64,000 nucleotides of DNA, taken from Paramesorhizobium sp049065735 (lineage in GTDB: Bacteria; Pseudomonadota; Alphaproteobacteria; Rhizobiales; Rhizobiaceae). The notes beneath the pieces were generated by a model that did no database searches, was not told the origin of the DNA, and saw only the letters and a list, made by a program, of their open reading frames with translations. Location: NCBI RefSeq assembly GCF_049065735.1, contig NZ_JBAKHD010000003.1:1-64000 (forward strand). Reading direction: 5' to 3'. Both the position numbers and the translations under genes were made by a program. Below are positions 8,770 through 16,875 of the stretch, piece after piece (the stretch's first letter is position 1; each line of letters starts with the position of its first letter).

Positions 8770-9797
8770 CGAGTGAAGCCACCCTCATGCGTGCCGAAAT
8801 CAACTCCATTCCGGATGTGGTTGCGCGCTTTCTCGATGCGTCAGACGAAACGATGCGCAAGGCGGGCGACCGTTTGCGCGAGAAGAACCCAGCCTTCCTC
8901 GCCTCCATCGCCCGCGGCTCCTCCGACCATGCCGCGACCTATCTGAAATATGTCGCCGAACTCACCGCCGGCATTCCCGTCGCCTCGCTCGGCCCTTCCG
9001 TCGCCTCGATCTATGGCGCGAAGCTGAAACTGGAGGGCGCCGCCGCCATCGCCATTTCCCAATCCGGCAAGAGCCCTGACATCGTGACCATGGCGACCAT
9101 GGCGCGGGAAAGCGGTGCCCTCACCTATGCCATCAGCAACGCGCCCGATTCCCCCTTGGCGCAGGCGAGCGATGTCGCCATCGACATTCTTGCCGGACCG
9201 GAAAAAAGTGTCGCGGCGACGAAGACCTTCATCGCCTCCGCCGTCGCCGGTCTTTCCCTTCTGGCACACTGGACCGGCGACACGGAGCTTCTCGCCGCGC
9301 TGAAGCAACTGCCGCAATCCTTGAGCGATGCGCTCCATTGCGATTGGTCGCCTCTGGCTGAAGCGCTGGAAGGCCGCGACTCCCTCTATGTTCTGGGACG
9401 CGGCCCCTCCTTCGCCATCGCCAACGAGACGGCCTTGAAGTTCAAGGAAACCAGCTCCATCCACGCCGAAGCCTATAGCGCAGCGGAGGTGCTGCATGGC
9501 CCCGTCGCCATCGTCGGCGAGGCTTTCCCGGTGCTGGCGCTCGCCGCCCGCGACCAGGCGGAACAATCCGTCTTGGAGACCTGCGACCGCATCGCCGCGC
9601 AGGGCGCAGCCGTCTTCGTCACCTCGACGAAGAAAACCGCCGCAACCGCCCTCCCCTTCGTCGCCACGGCGCATCCGCTGACCGATCCGCTGGCGCTGCT
9701 CGTCTCCTTCTACGGCTTCGTCGAAAAGCTCTCGCGCCATCGCGGCTTCAACCCGGACCAGCCCCCCCACTTACGCAAAGTGACGGAAACCATATGA
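8766..9797 (+). CDS. SIS-domain glucosamine-6-phosphate deaminase (NagB-II type)
   Basis: Cytoplasmic enzyme of 343 residues with two SIS domains, like the isomerase half of GlmS. Motifs include ARGSSDHAATYLKY, ISQSGKSPDIV and the C-terminal family tail FNPDQPPHLRKVTETI. It is expected to turn glucosamine-6-phosphate into fructose-6-phosphate and ammonia. The proposed TTG start overlaps the regulator stop and follows AGGAG; the alternative is the ATG at 8787. No glutaminase domain is present, so it is not GlmS. Confidence 0.85.
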   Translation: MTSEATLMRAEINSIPDVVARFLDASDETMRKAGDRLREKNPAFLASIARGSSDHAATYLKYVAELTAGIPVASLGPSVASIYGAKLKLEGAAAIAISQSGKSPDIVTMATMARESGALTYAISNAPDSPLAQASDVAIDILAGPEKSVAATKTFIASAVAGLSLLAHWTGDTELLAALKQLPQSLSDALHCDWSPLAEALEGRDSLYVLGRGPSFAIANETALKFKETSSIHAEAYSAAEVLHGPVAIVGEAFPVLALAARDQAEQSVLETCDRIAAQGAAVFVTSTKKTAATALPFVATAHPLTDPLALLVSFYGFVEKLSRHRGFNPDQPPHLRKVTETI

Positions 9798-10963
9798 GCG
9801 AACGATATGCCCTGACCGCGCCGCGCCTTTTCGATGGCGAAGAATGGCACGACGACGCGGCCCTCATCGTCAATGGCGGGCTCATCGAGGACGTCGTACC
9901 CGCGGATACGGTTCCCGCAGGTTTACATACAGTCATGTATGAAGGCGGCATGATCGTCCCCGGCTTCATCGACCTGCAGGTCAATGGCGGCGGCGGCGTG
10001 CTGCTGAACGAGCAGCCCGATCTCGACGGCATCAGAACCATCTGCGCCGCTCATGCCCAGTTCGGCACGACTGGGCTCTTGCCCACGCTTATCACCGACA
10101 CCCCCGAGATCACTGCCGCAACCATCGCCGCCGGAGAAGCCGCAACACGCGAAAACCTGCCCGGCTTCCTCGGCCTGCATCTCGAAGGCCCGCATCTGTC
10201 GGTGGCGCGCAAGGGCACGCACCACCCCGCCCTCATCCGTCCGATGGAGGATGCCGACCTCGCGCGGCTGATCGAGGCGCGAAAGCACCTGCCGGTGCTG
10301 CTGACGACCGTCGCACCGGAAAACACCACCGCCGGGCAGATCAGGACGCTTGCCGAGGCCGGCATCATCGTCAGCCTCGGCCACTCCGATTGCTCCTATG
10401 CCACGGCGCGTGAGGCCGCTGCGGCCGGCGCGTCCATGGTGACCCACCTCTTCAACGCCATGAGCCCGCTCGGCCACCGCGAGCCGGGCATGGTCGGCGC
10501 GGCGCTCGATATCGGGAGCCTCAATGTTGGCCTCATCGCCGACGGGTTCCATGTCGATCCGGCGGCCATGCGCGTCGCGCTTCGGGGCAAAGCGGGACCG
10601 GGCCGTATCTTCCTCGTCACCGACGCCATGTCGACCATCGGCACCGATCAGACGCACTTCACCCTCAACGGCCGCACCATCCATCGCGCAGGCGGCCGCC
10701 TCACGCTTGCCGACGGAACGCTGGCGGGCGCGGATCTCGACATGATCTCCGCCGTCCGCTTCATCCACGAGACTATCGGCCTGCCGCTCGCGGAAGCCCT
10801 GCGCATGGCCTCGCTCTATCCGGCTGAAAGCATCGGCCTCGGCGGCGAGCTGGGTGCCCTCCGCCCCGGAATGCGCGCCAGCCTCCTGCATCTGGACGAT
10901 ACGCTTGCCGTGACGAGAACGATCATCGATGGAAAAATCGTCTTCGGCCAGCCCCTGAAATAG
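9794..10963 (+). CDS. nagA: N-acetylglucosamine-6-phosphate deacetylase
   Basis: Metal-dependent amidohydrolase of 389 residues that removes acetate from GlcNAc-6-phosphate. Metal ligands are visible at E131 (LHLEGPHLS), H197 (SLGHSDCSY) and H218 (VTHLFNAMS), and the catalytic aspartate at D277 (LVTDAMSTIG). The ATG overlaps the deaminase stop by 4 bp. It closes the pathway MurNAc-6P to GlcNAc-6P to GlcN-6P to Fru-6P encoded in this region. Confidence 0.95.
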   Translation: MSERYALTAPRLFDGEEWHDDAALIVNGGLIEDVVPADTVPAGLHTVMYEGGMIVPGFIDLQVNGGGGVLLNEQPDLDGIRTICAAHAQFGTTGLLPTLITDTPEITAATIAAGEAATRENLPGFLGLHLEGPHLSVARKGTHHPALIRPMEDADLARLIEARKHLPVLLTTVAPENTTAGQIRTLAEAGIIVSLGHSDCSYATAREAAAAGASMVTHLFNAMSPLGHREPGMVGAALDIGSLNVGLIADGFHVDPAAMRVALRGKAGPGRIFLVTDAMSTIGTDQTHFTLNGRTIHRAGGRLTLADGTLAGADLDMISAVRFIHETIGLPLAEALRMASLYPAESIGLGGELGALRPGMRASLLHLDDTLAVTRTIIDGKIVFGQPLK

Positions 10964-11029
10964 AATATAAAACACTTGCGGCCAGGCAGTCGAGTTTCTA
11001 GGGTCCCGGCAAAATTTGGCGGGAAGCGC

Positions 11030-11464
11030 ATGCTGACGAAGAAGGGTAAGTACGGCCTCAAGGCGATGGTGCATCTGGCCGAAATCGCCGATGGCCAACT
11101 GGCATCCGTGCAGGAAATCGCGGCCATGCGCCGGATTCCGCGCAAGTTTCTCGACAATATCCTCGCGGAATTGCGCAATGCCGGGCTGGTGACGAGCCGC
11201 AAGGGCAAGGGCGGCGGCTTCCGTCTTGCCCAGCCCGCCAATGAAATTCACATCGGCAACATCATCCGCGTCCTCGATGGGCCGTTGGCGCCGATTTCCT
11301 GCGCCAGCAAGACCGATTACCGCCCGTGCGAGGACTGCACGGAAGACGATTGCGAAGTGCGCCGCATGATGCTGGAAGTGCGCGAAGCAGTCGCCGCCAT
11401 CCTCGACAATAAGACGCTGGCGGAAGCGGGCGCCCCGGTGGTGGATGCGCTGGTGGGGGAGTAG
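11030..11464 (+). CDS. Rrf2-family transcriptional regulator
   Basis: Regulator of 144 residues beginning MLTKKGKYGLKA, with the winged-helix domain typical of Rrf2 proteins. Four cysteines (C91, C100, C103, C108) cluster where IscR and RirA relatives bind an Fe-S cluster, but the spacing differs, so a cluster is only possible. The longer open frame upstream has no ribosome site. It lies 66 bp after nagA in the same direction and could be cotranscribed, though its role looks unrelated to amino sugars. It is not RirA by sequence. Confidence 0.8.
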   Translation: MLTKKGKYGLKAMVHLAEIADGQLASVQEIAAMRRIPRKFLDNILAELRNAGLVTSRKGKGGGFRLAQPANEIHIGNIIRVLDGPLAPISCASKTDYRPCEDCTEDDCEVRRMMLEVREAVAAILDNKTLAEAGAPVVDALVGE

Positions 11465-11482
11465 ATTTAGTCTTGTAATCTT

Positions 11483-11531
11483 GGCGCTCTACGGCGCCCG
11501 GCTCGCGCCCCCTTCCCCCTTGCGGGGAAGG
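11483..11531. terminator. Paired hairpins between convergent Rrf2 gene and znuA
   Basis: Stem 1 is GGCGC (11483-11487) with GCGCC (11494-11498). Stem 2 is a perfect 8-bp CCTTCCCC (11511-11518) with GGGGAAGG (11524-11531). They lie between two converging genes and probably act in both directions. Stem 2 also resembles an arm of the family-2 repeat. Confidence 0.55.
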
Positions 11532-11552
11532 AGGGTGCGAGTCCCCGTACCC

Positions 11553-12524
11553 CTATTTCGTCAAACAATTCTTCATCGAATCCGCCAGATTCCGTATCAG
11601 CTGCGGATAAAGCTCCGGCCCATCCTTCAACGTAGACCCCAGCGGATCGAGCACGCCGGACTTCGCCTTGGTCCCCTCGATCACCGTATTGACCAGACGC
11701 GGCTCGAACTGCGGTTCCGCGAAGACGCAGGTCGCGCCCAGCTGCTCGATCTTGTTGTGGATCTCCTCGACGCGCTGCGCACCGGGCGTGTTTTCCGGAT
11801 TGACCGTGATCGAGCCCGCCACGTCAACGCCGAAGCGCTTCTCGAAATATTGATAGGCGTCGTGGAAGACGATGAACGGCTTGTCCTTGACCGGCGCAAG
11901 CTCAGCAGCCACTTCTTTCGTCAGCGCGTCGAGCTTCTTATTATATGCTGCCGCATTGCTCTTATATTGCTCCGCATGGGCAGGATCGGCTTTTGCAAGC
12001 GTCGCTGCGATATCGTTCACCATCAGCTTCGCATTGTCAGGATCGAGCCAGAGATGCAAATCATATTCGCCGTGTTCGTGATCATGATGCGCGTGGCCGG
12101 CCTCGCCCTCCTCTTCATGCGCGTGATCGTGGCCCTCGCCGCCATGGTCATGCGCTTCGAACGGGCCGCCTTCGCGGAAAGGAAGCTTGGTCAGGCCAGG
12201 CGTATTTTCCAGCGCGACGACCTCCGCGCCTTCACCCAGCGTTTCCAGCGGCTTTTTCAAAAAATTCTCCATGCCGGGCCCCATCCAGAAGATGACCTTG
12301 GCGTTCTGGATCGCCTCGGCATCGGAAGGCTTGAGACTATAGCCATGCTCCGAACCCATGCCCTGCACGATCACCGTGGGCTTCCCGACGCCTTGCATCA
12401 CTGCAGCGACCAGCGACTCCACCGGCTTGATCGAAGCCACGACGCCTTCCCGGCCGGCTGCGAAGGCAGAGCCTGCCGACGCGCACATAGCGGAAGCGAG
12501 CAGAAAGGAACGGAAAAGTCTCAT
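11553..12524 (-). CDS. znuA: Zinc ABC transporter substrate-binding protein
   Basis: Periplasmic zinc receptor of 323 residues. It has a signal peptide MRLFRSFLLASAMCASAGSA and a histidine/acidic loop (HDHGGEGHDHAHEEEGEAGH, roughly residues 125-160) typical of high-affinity zinc binders. The start follows AAGGAGG at good spacing, and the ATG seven codons earlier is not used. It is transcribed away from znuCB, with a Zur-type palindrome between them. Confidence 0.96.
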   Translation of the reverse strand: MRLFRSFLLASAMCASAGSAFAAGREGVVASIKPVESLVAAVMQGVGKPTVIVQGMGSEHGYSLKPSDAEAIQNAKVIFWMGPGMENFLKKPLETLGEGAEVVALENTPGLTKLPFREGGPFEAHDHGGEGHDHAHEEEGEAGHAHHDHEHGEYDLHLWLDPDNAKLMVNDIAATLAKADPAHAEQYKSNAAAYNKKLDALTKEVAAELAPVKDKPFIVFHDAYQYFEKRFGVDVAGSITVNPENTPGAQRVEEIHNKIEQLGATCVFAEPQFEPRLVNTVIEGTKAKSGVLDPLGSTLKDGPELYPQLIRNLADSMKNCLTK

Positions 12525-12571
12525 GATATCCTCCTTGGTTTGCATGGGACGTGGGGACCGGACACACTGAT

Positions 12572-12588
12572 ATGTTATTAAATAACAT
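12572..12588. promoter_or_regulatory. Candidate Zur operator
   Basis: The sequence ATGTTATTAAATAACAT is a 17-bp palindrome with a single-base centre. It sits in the short divergent region between znuA and znuC, next to AT-rich promoter sequence. Alphaproteobacterial Zur boxes are of the GTTATnnnATAAC kind, which fits. A second weaker half-site pair (GTTACGCTATAAC) follows at about 12596-12608. Confidence 0.75.
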
Positions 12589-12650
12589 CAGTTGCGTTAC
12601 GCTATAACGTCTGTCATAAGGCCTGGCAAGTGTTCGCAGGGGAAAATGTC

Positions 12651-13445
12651 ATGTCAACCTTACCCCCCCTTATTGAGATCCGGCACGCCGGCGTGGTGCG
12701 CGGCGGCAGGCGGCTCGTGCGCGACATCAGCCTGCAATTGGCGCGAGGCGAAATCGTGACCCTGATCGGGCCGAATGGCGCGGGGAAAAGCACCACCGCC
12801 AAGCTGGCGCTGAAAATCATGAAGCCGGACGAAGGCGAAGTGATCCACGCGCCGGGGCTGCGCGTGGGCTATGTGCCGCAAAAGCTGGCAATAGACTGGA
12901 CCATGCCCTTGACCGTGGCGCGGCTGATCACCCTGACTGCCTCGCGGACGCAAGATGAAATTGCCGGGGCGCTCGAGGCGGTCGGCATCCCGCATCTGGC
13001 GAAGGCCGAGCTGCGCCATCTCTCGGGCGGCGAGTTCCAGCGCGCGCTGCTGGCCCGCGCCATCGCGCGCCGGCCGGATGTGCTCGTCCTCGACGAGCCC
13101 GTGCAGGGCGTGGATTTCGCCGGGGAAGCTGCTCTTTACGAGCTGATCGAAAAGGTGCGCGACGCCATCCATTGCGGCATTCTTCTCGTCTCGCACGATT
13201 TGCATGTGGTGATGGCCGCGACCGACCGCGTCATCTGCCTCAATGGCCATATATGCTGCAGCGGCACGCCCAAGGATGTGGCGGCAAGCGAGGAATATAT
13301 CCGGCTCTTCGGTCCCCATGCGGCGGGATCGCTTGCGGTCTATGAGCATCGTCACGATCATACACATCTTGCCGATGGCCGTGTCCGCCACGCCGATGGC
13401 ACCATTACCGACCATTGTCACGAGCATGACGGGCATCATTCATGA
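12651..13445 (+). CDS. znuC: Zinc ABC transporter ATP-binding protein
   Basis: ATPase of 264 residues. Walker A GPNGAGKST is at about residues 40-48, the signature is LSGGEFQR, and the Walker B region reads VLVLDEPVQGVD. The C-terminus is histidine-rich (HRHDHTH and HCHEHDGHH), as in other ZnuC proteins. I start at the ATG after AGGGGAA; a GTG 21 nt upstream is the alternative. It energises zinc import through ZnuB and is presumably repressed by Zur. Confidence 0.95.
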   Translation: MSTLPPLIEIRHAGVVRGGRRLVRDISLQLARGEIVTLIGPNGAGKSTTAKLALKIMKPDEGEVIHAPGLRVGYVPQKLAIDWTMPLTVARLITLTASRTQDEIAGALEAVGIPHLAKAELRHLSGGEFQRALLARAIARRPDVLVLDEPVQGVDFAGEAALYELIEKVRDAIHCGILLVSHDLHVVMAATDRVICLNGHICCSGTPKDVAASEEYIRLFGPHAAGSLAVYEHRHDHTHLADGRVRHADGTITDHCHEHDGHHS

Positions 13446-13473
13446 ACTGGCATAGCTCACAGCGGGGGACATC

Positions 13474-14310
13474 ATGCTTGACGATTTCTTCGTCCGCGCG
13501 CTCATAGCCGGCGTCGGCCTCGCGCTCACCACCGGGCCGCTCGGCTGTTTCATCATCTGGCGGCGCATGGCCTATTTCGGCGACACCATGGCCCATTCGG
13601 CGCTGCTGGGCGTCGCGCTCGCCTTCTTTTTCGACATCAACCTGATGATCGGCGTCTTCGCCGTCGCCCTGCTGATCGCCGTGCTGCTTCTGTTCTTGCA
13701 GCGCCGCGAATCGCTTTCCACCGATTCGCTCCTCGGCATCCTCTCCCATTCCACGCTGGCGCTCGGCCTGGTCATGGTCGCGTTCATGACCTGGATAAGG
13801 GTCGATCTGCTGGGCTTCCTGTTCGGCGACATCCTCTCGGTCTCGAAATCCGATATCGCCTTCATCTATGGCGGCGGGCTTTTCGTGCTGCTGGTCATGG
13901 CATGGCTCTGGCGGCCTCTGCTTGCCGCGACCGTCAATGAGGATATCGCCCAGGCGGAAGGCCTCAATCCCGATCGTTCGCGCATGATTTTCATGCTGCT
14001 CATGGCCCTCGTCATCGCCATCGCGATGAAGATCGTCGGCATCCTCCTGATCACCGCCCTTCTCATCATCCCCGCGGCGACGGCGCGGCGCTTCTCGAGC
14101 ACCCCGGAGCAGATGGCCGTCTTCGCCTCGCTCCTGGGCGCGGGCGCGGTCATCGCCGGGCTGTTCGGCTCGCTGCACTTCGACACCCCCTCAGGCCCGT
14201 CCATCGTCGTGGCCGCATTAGGGGTTTTTATTTTGAGCCTGCTGCCACTACATATACTTTATCAACCACAACATGCGAGGGACGCGCATTCCAATGACGA
14301 GCAGACCTGA
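13474..14310 (+). CDS. znuB: Zinc ABC transporter permease
   Basis: ABC-3 family inner-membrane protein of 278 residues with seven to eight hydrophobic segments. GGGGGA precedes the ATG. It follows znuC by 28 bp and overlaps zur by 17 bp, so znuC-znuB-zur form one operon. Conserved family segments near the start (FIIWRRMAYFGDTMAHSALL) are present. Confidence 0.95.
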   Translation: MLDDFFVRALIAGVGLALTTGPLGCFIIWRRMAYFGDTMAHSALLGVALAFFFDINLMIGVFAVALLIAVLLLFLQRRESLSTDSLLGILSHSTLALGLVMVAFMTWIRVDLLGFLFGDILSVSKSDIAFIYGGGLFVLLVMAWLWRPLLAATVNEDIAQAEGLNPDRSRMIFMLLMALVIAIAMKIVGILLITALLIIPAATARRFSSTPEQMAVFASLLGAGAVIAGLFGSLHFDTPSGPSIVVAALGVFILSLLPLHILYQPQHARDAHSNDEQT

Positions 14311-14692
14311 GCTTACCCGTAATCAGAGCCTGGTCTTCGATGCACTGGCCAAGGCCGAGGGGCCGATGAGTGCCTATACGATCCTCGACAAGCTGCGCGA
14401 CGATGGCTTCCGCGCACCGTTGCAGGTCTACCGGGCCCTCGACAAGCTCATGGATTTCGGCATCGTGCATCGCGTCGAAAGCCTCAACGCCTTCGTCGCC
14501 TGCGCCCATCCCGAGTGCGGCCAGCACGGCGTCGTCGCCTTCGCCATCTGCGACAAATGCGGCCATGTCTCGGAATTTTCCGATGAGGTCATCGAGGGGC
14601 AAGTCCGGGGCCGCGCGAACAGCAACGGCTTCAAGCTTTCCAAAACCACCATCGAAATTCGCGGCACCTGTGCCAACTGTTTGAGTAGCTAG
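14294..14692 (+). CDS. zur: Fur-family zinc uptake regulator
   Basis: Repressor of 132 residues. It has a winged helix (LTRNQSLVFDALAKAEGPMSAYTILDKL) followed by a zinc-binding half with CxxC pairs (ICDKCGH and GTCANC) and histidines. I chose MTSRPELTRNQ, with GAGGGA upstream; an ATG 21 nt earlier lacks a ribosome site. It overlaps znuB. It likely represses znuA and znuCB-zur through the palindrome at 12572-12588 when zinc is plentiful. Confidence 0.93.
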   Translation: MTSRPELTRNQSLVFDALAKAEGPMSAYTILDKLRDDGFRAPLQVYRALDKLMDFGIVHRVESLNAFVACAHPECGQHGVVAFAICDKCGHVSEFSDEVIEGQVRGRANSNGFKLSKTTIEIRGTCANCLSS

Positions 14693-14750
14693 GGTATTTG
14701 GTTTTTGGCGGGAGCGATTTGCTTTTCTCTAACCTAGCGGCGGCGGCAGC

Positions 14751-14908
14751 GTCGAGGCATGGATTCCTGTGACAAGCACAGGAATGACGAATTGCTTGAA
14801 TGTTCTTGATAACCTTCAACCTCAGTGCATGCACAACGGCTTACATTGGTGAGCCGCCATCCCCACTTCCGTCATTCCTGTGCTTGTCACAGGAATCCAT
14901 GCCTCGAC
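14751..14908. repeat. 158-bp palindromic element, copy 1 (Bru-RS-like)
   Basis: The ends are 39-bp perfect inverted repeats (14751-14789 with 14870-14908). Each arm also holds the inner palindrome TTCCTGTG-5nt-CACAGGAA. The core, read in reverse, aligns with the element at 62290-62443 (shared blocks GTTGTGCA, GAGGTTGAA, TCAAGCAA). It recalls the Bru-RS palindromes described from Brucella; that identity is from memory. The remaining AT-rich DNA up to 15415 holds one possible small ORF and the luxI promoter region. Confidence 0.85.
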
Positions 14909-15198
14909 ATTTCCATCGCTACAACGGTGTAAAGGGTTTGAGTGATTCCGTCTGAAAAGCAATTTACTTCAGGATATTTTTTGCGGGCAGAATCGCCCCT
15001 CATCCGGCCTCCCGTGCCTCTTCATCTCCTCACGATTGATAGACAATGACCGCCCCAATTCCGGAGCGCCGGGCTCGCGACAGACCCTTCCCCGCCCTGC
15101 ATTTCCGGAGCAAAACGCACCCCACCGCAGCCACTCCAAGTATTTCAAAACATAAAATATCGCTCCCTATAAATTGGGAGATATTATTTGGAGTAAAT

Positions 15199-15333
15199 AT
15201 GCGCAATATGAACAAAAACCATTTGCCAACCATCAGTTTATCCGCAAGTTTTATCATGAATTACTACAAATTTAAGAATCCACTTAATTTCGATTTCACT
15301 AATGGACGCAACTATCCGCCGCGGGGCGGATAG
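15199..15333 (+). CDS. Possible 44-residue small protein
   Basis: The frame MRNMNKNHLPTISLSASF... starts at an ATG preceded by GGAGTAAAT and ends inside a GC hairpin (ATCCGCC 15314-15320 with GGCGGAT 15325-15331). The region is much more AT-rich than its neighbours. It matches no family I know. It could be a real small protein, a leader, or chance within the promoter region of the AHL synthase gene. Confidence 0.25.
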   Translation: MRNMNKNHLPTISLSASFIMNYYKFKNPLNFDFTNGRNYPPRGG

Positions 15334-15378
15334 ACCGGTTTTATTGTCGGTATTCCACTAGGCATGACTCGTCGATTT

Positions 15379-15401
15379 CGCCTCAAGAAAGTCTTAAGGC
15401 G
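15379..15401. promoter_or_regulatory. Inverted repeat at the luxI start (possible lux box)
   Basis: The arms CGCCTCAAGA (15379-15388) and TCTTAAGGCG (15392-15401) match in 9 of 10 positions with a 3-bp spacer. It ends 3 bp before the GAGGAG ribosome site of the AHL synthase. It could be an operator for a LuxR-type protein or an mRNA hairpin that hinders translation. Confidence 0.5.
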
Positions 15402-15415
15402 ATTGAGGAGCAATC

Positions 15416-16018
15416 ATGCTACACTATGTCCACCCCAACCAAAGATTACAATACCGTTCATTGCTTGATGATTACTTTAGGCTTCGCAAGAAAATATTTC
15501 ATGATAAGCTTGGATGGAGCGTAAAAATTACAGGAGACATGGAAAAAGACGTCTACGACACGATGGACTGTCTTTATATTCTTTCCACTGATGCAAAGGG
15601 GAAACTGCTGGGCGGCCTGCGCCAGATGGTCACGACAGGCCCGACCCTGACATGGGAAGCCTTCTCCGATCTCGTTCCTGATCGCACTAGCATCATGTCG
15701 CCGCGCGTGTGGGAAACGACCCGATTCTGCGTGTCGCCGGAAGCCTCGCATCTCAAATTCAACAGCGGCGTCAACCGCGTGGCCATCGAGCTTTCGCTTG
15801 GTGCCATCGAGTACGGCATCGAGCGCGGCGTTCACCGCCACATCGCCGTCTGCGAGCGCACAGTATTCGAACTGTGCCGCTCATTCCGCGTCCCCTCGGA
15901 AATCCTCGGCTCGCGCATCGAGCCTAACGGTTCGGAAATTCTTTGTGTGGCATGGGAGGTCAACGAAGAATCCGCTGCGAGGCTGAAATGGGCAGGATCG
16001 ATGGCACAGGTGGCATAA
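15416..16018 (+). CDS. luxI: Acyl-homoserine-lactone synthase
   Basis: LuxI-family enzyme of 200 residues that makes AHL signals from S-adenosylmethionine and an acyl carrier. Invariant LuxI residues appear at the classical positions: R24, F28, W34, D45, D48, R69, E100 and R103 (RLRKKIFHDKLGW, KDVYD, GLRQ, WETTRF). GAGGAG precedes the ATG. No luxR gene is adjacent; the nearest LuxR-type gene is vjbR, 40 kb away beyond the flagellar genes. The first 60 codons are less GC-rich than the neighbours, which may indicate transfer. The acyl chain cannot be predicted. Confidence 0.93.
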   Translation: MLHYVHPNQRLQYRSLLDDYFRLRKKIFHDKLGWSVKITGDMEKDVYDTMDCLYILSTDAKGKLLGGLRQMVTTGPTLTWEAFSDLVPDRTSIMSPRVWETTRFCVSPEASHLKFNSGVNRVAIELSLGAIEYGIERGVHRHIAVCERTVFELCRSFRVPSEILGSRIEPNGSEILCVAWEVNEESAARLKWAGSMAQVA

Positions 16019-16057
16019 AGACAATTTCCCCCGCCGTTTCAGCGCGGGCATCGCTCC

Positions 16058-16390
16058 GTGCGTGACCCCTCGACAACTGAGAAACGCCGCTCTGAGCGCC
16101 GCCGTACGCGGCTGCGCTCGGGCAAGCTCGTCGATTTGAACGGTCGTTTCCTGATCGAATGCCAGATGCACGATATCGCGGGCGAAGGCGCGAAACTGCG
16201 CGTCGCCGACCCGCGCAAGGTTCCCGACCGCTTCTGGCTGTTCGACGATTTCTACGCCCGCGCCCTCATCGCCGAAACCGTCTGGCGCAACGGCCTGGAA
16301 CTCGGCGTCCGCTTCCGCCACAACCCGGAAATCCCCCCGCTCAGCGAGACGCGCCTGGCGGAACTGGCGGGGAAATATTATTCGCTTTGA
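16058..16390 (+). CDS. PilZ-domain-like protein
   Basis: Small protein of 110 residues. It opens with a basic segment (EKRRSERRRTRLRSGKL) followed by a DIAGEGAKLRV stretch, which match the RxxxR and (D/N)xSxxG elements of c-di-GMP-binding PilZ domains; the serine is replaced by alanine. The GTG start is uncertain. It lies just downstream of the AHL synthase and converges on the flagellar gene at 16378-16875, overlapping it by 13 bp. A role in motility control is inference. Confidence 0.65.
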   Translation: MRDPSTTEKRRSERRRTRLRSGKLVDLNGRFLIECQMHDIAGEGAKLRVADPRKVPDRFWLFDDFYARALIAETVWRNGLELGVRFRHNPEIPPLSETRLAELAGKYYSL

Positions 16391-16875
16391 GCCTGGCTCA
16401 GCTTCTTGCCGATCGATTTCATGTTCATTTCGCGGATTTCGTCCGACGACATATAGGTGAACTGCTCCACCAGGAGGTCGCGCACGACAGGCTCGGGGAA
16501 ATGCCTGTTGATACCGTCGATGACGGATTTCTTCACCGTCTCGAAATGCACCTTCTCGACCTGCTTGGTGTCGGAATAGCTGCCGTAGAATTGCCGGAAG
16601 ATCTCGTCCTTGACGAAATATTCCAGGGGAACGGTGATGCGTCCCTTCGCCTTTGAATCGATGGTGTAGACGAACTGCGCGATGACATAGCCCGCCACCG
16701 CCCCGTCGCTCATGACCGGCACGCTGAACACGTCGGTCTTGTCATATTCCATCCCGCCGAGATAGCTCGCCTTCTCCTCTTTCGCCTCCGATGGCACGCG
16801 GCTCTTCACCGTGAAGAACAGCGAGCCGAGCGCGACGGCGCAAATCCACAGGCCGATCAGGACGATGCGGATCAT
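16378..16875 (-). CDS. Conserved hypothetical membrane-anchored protein of the flagellar cluster
   Basis: Protein of 165 residues with one N-terminal membrane segment (IRIVLIGLWICAVALGSLFF) and a soluble remainder, probably periplasmic. It overlaps the FlgN-like gene by 4 bp and is the last gene of the leftward flagellar operon, so it is cotranscribed with fliR. I recall similar genes at this place in other rhizobial flagellar clusters, but no function is known to me. Confidence 0.75.
   Translation of the reverse strand: MIRIVLIGLWICAVALGSLFFTVKSRVPSEAKEEKASYLGGMEYDKTDVFSVPVMSDGAVAGYVIAQFVYTIDSKAKGRITVPLEYFVKDEIFRQFYGSYSDTKQVEKVHFETVKKSVIDGINRHFPEPVVRDLLVEQFTYMSSDEIREMNMKSIGKKLSQAQSE

Noticed and set aside
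10976..11029. TCTAGGGTCCCGG-like sequence before the Rrf2 gene, resembling the start of a guanidine-I riboswitch
   Set aside because: The downstream conserved riboswitch parts are absent and the stretch is too short; resemblance is probably chance.
11030..11464. Rrf2 gene as the iron regulator RirA
   Set aside because: The start and the cysteine spacing differ from RirA as I remember it, so only the family is assigned.
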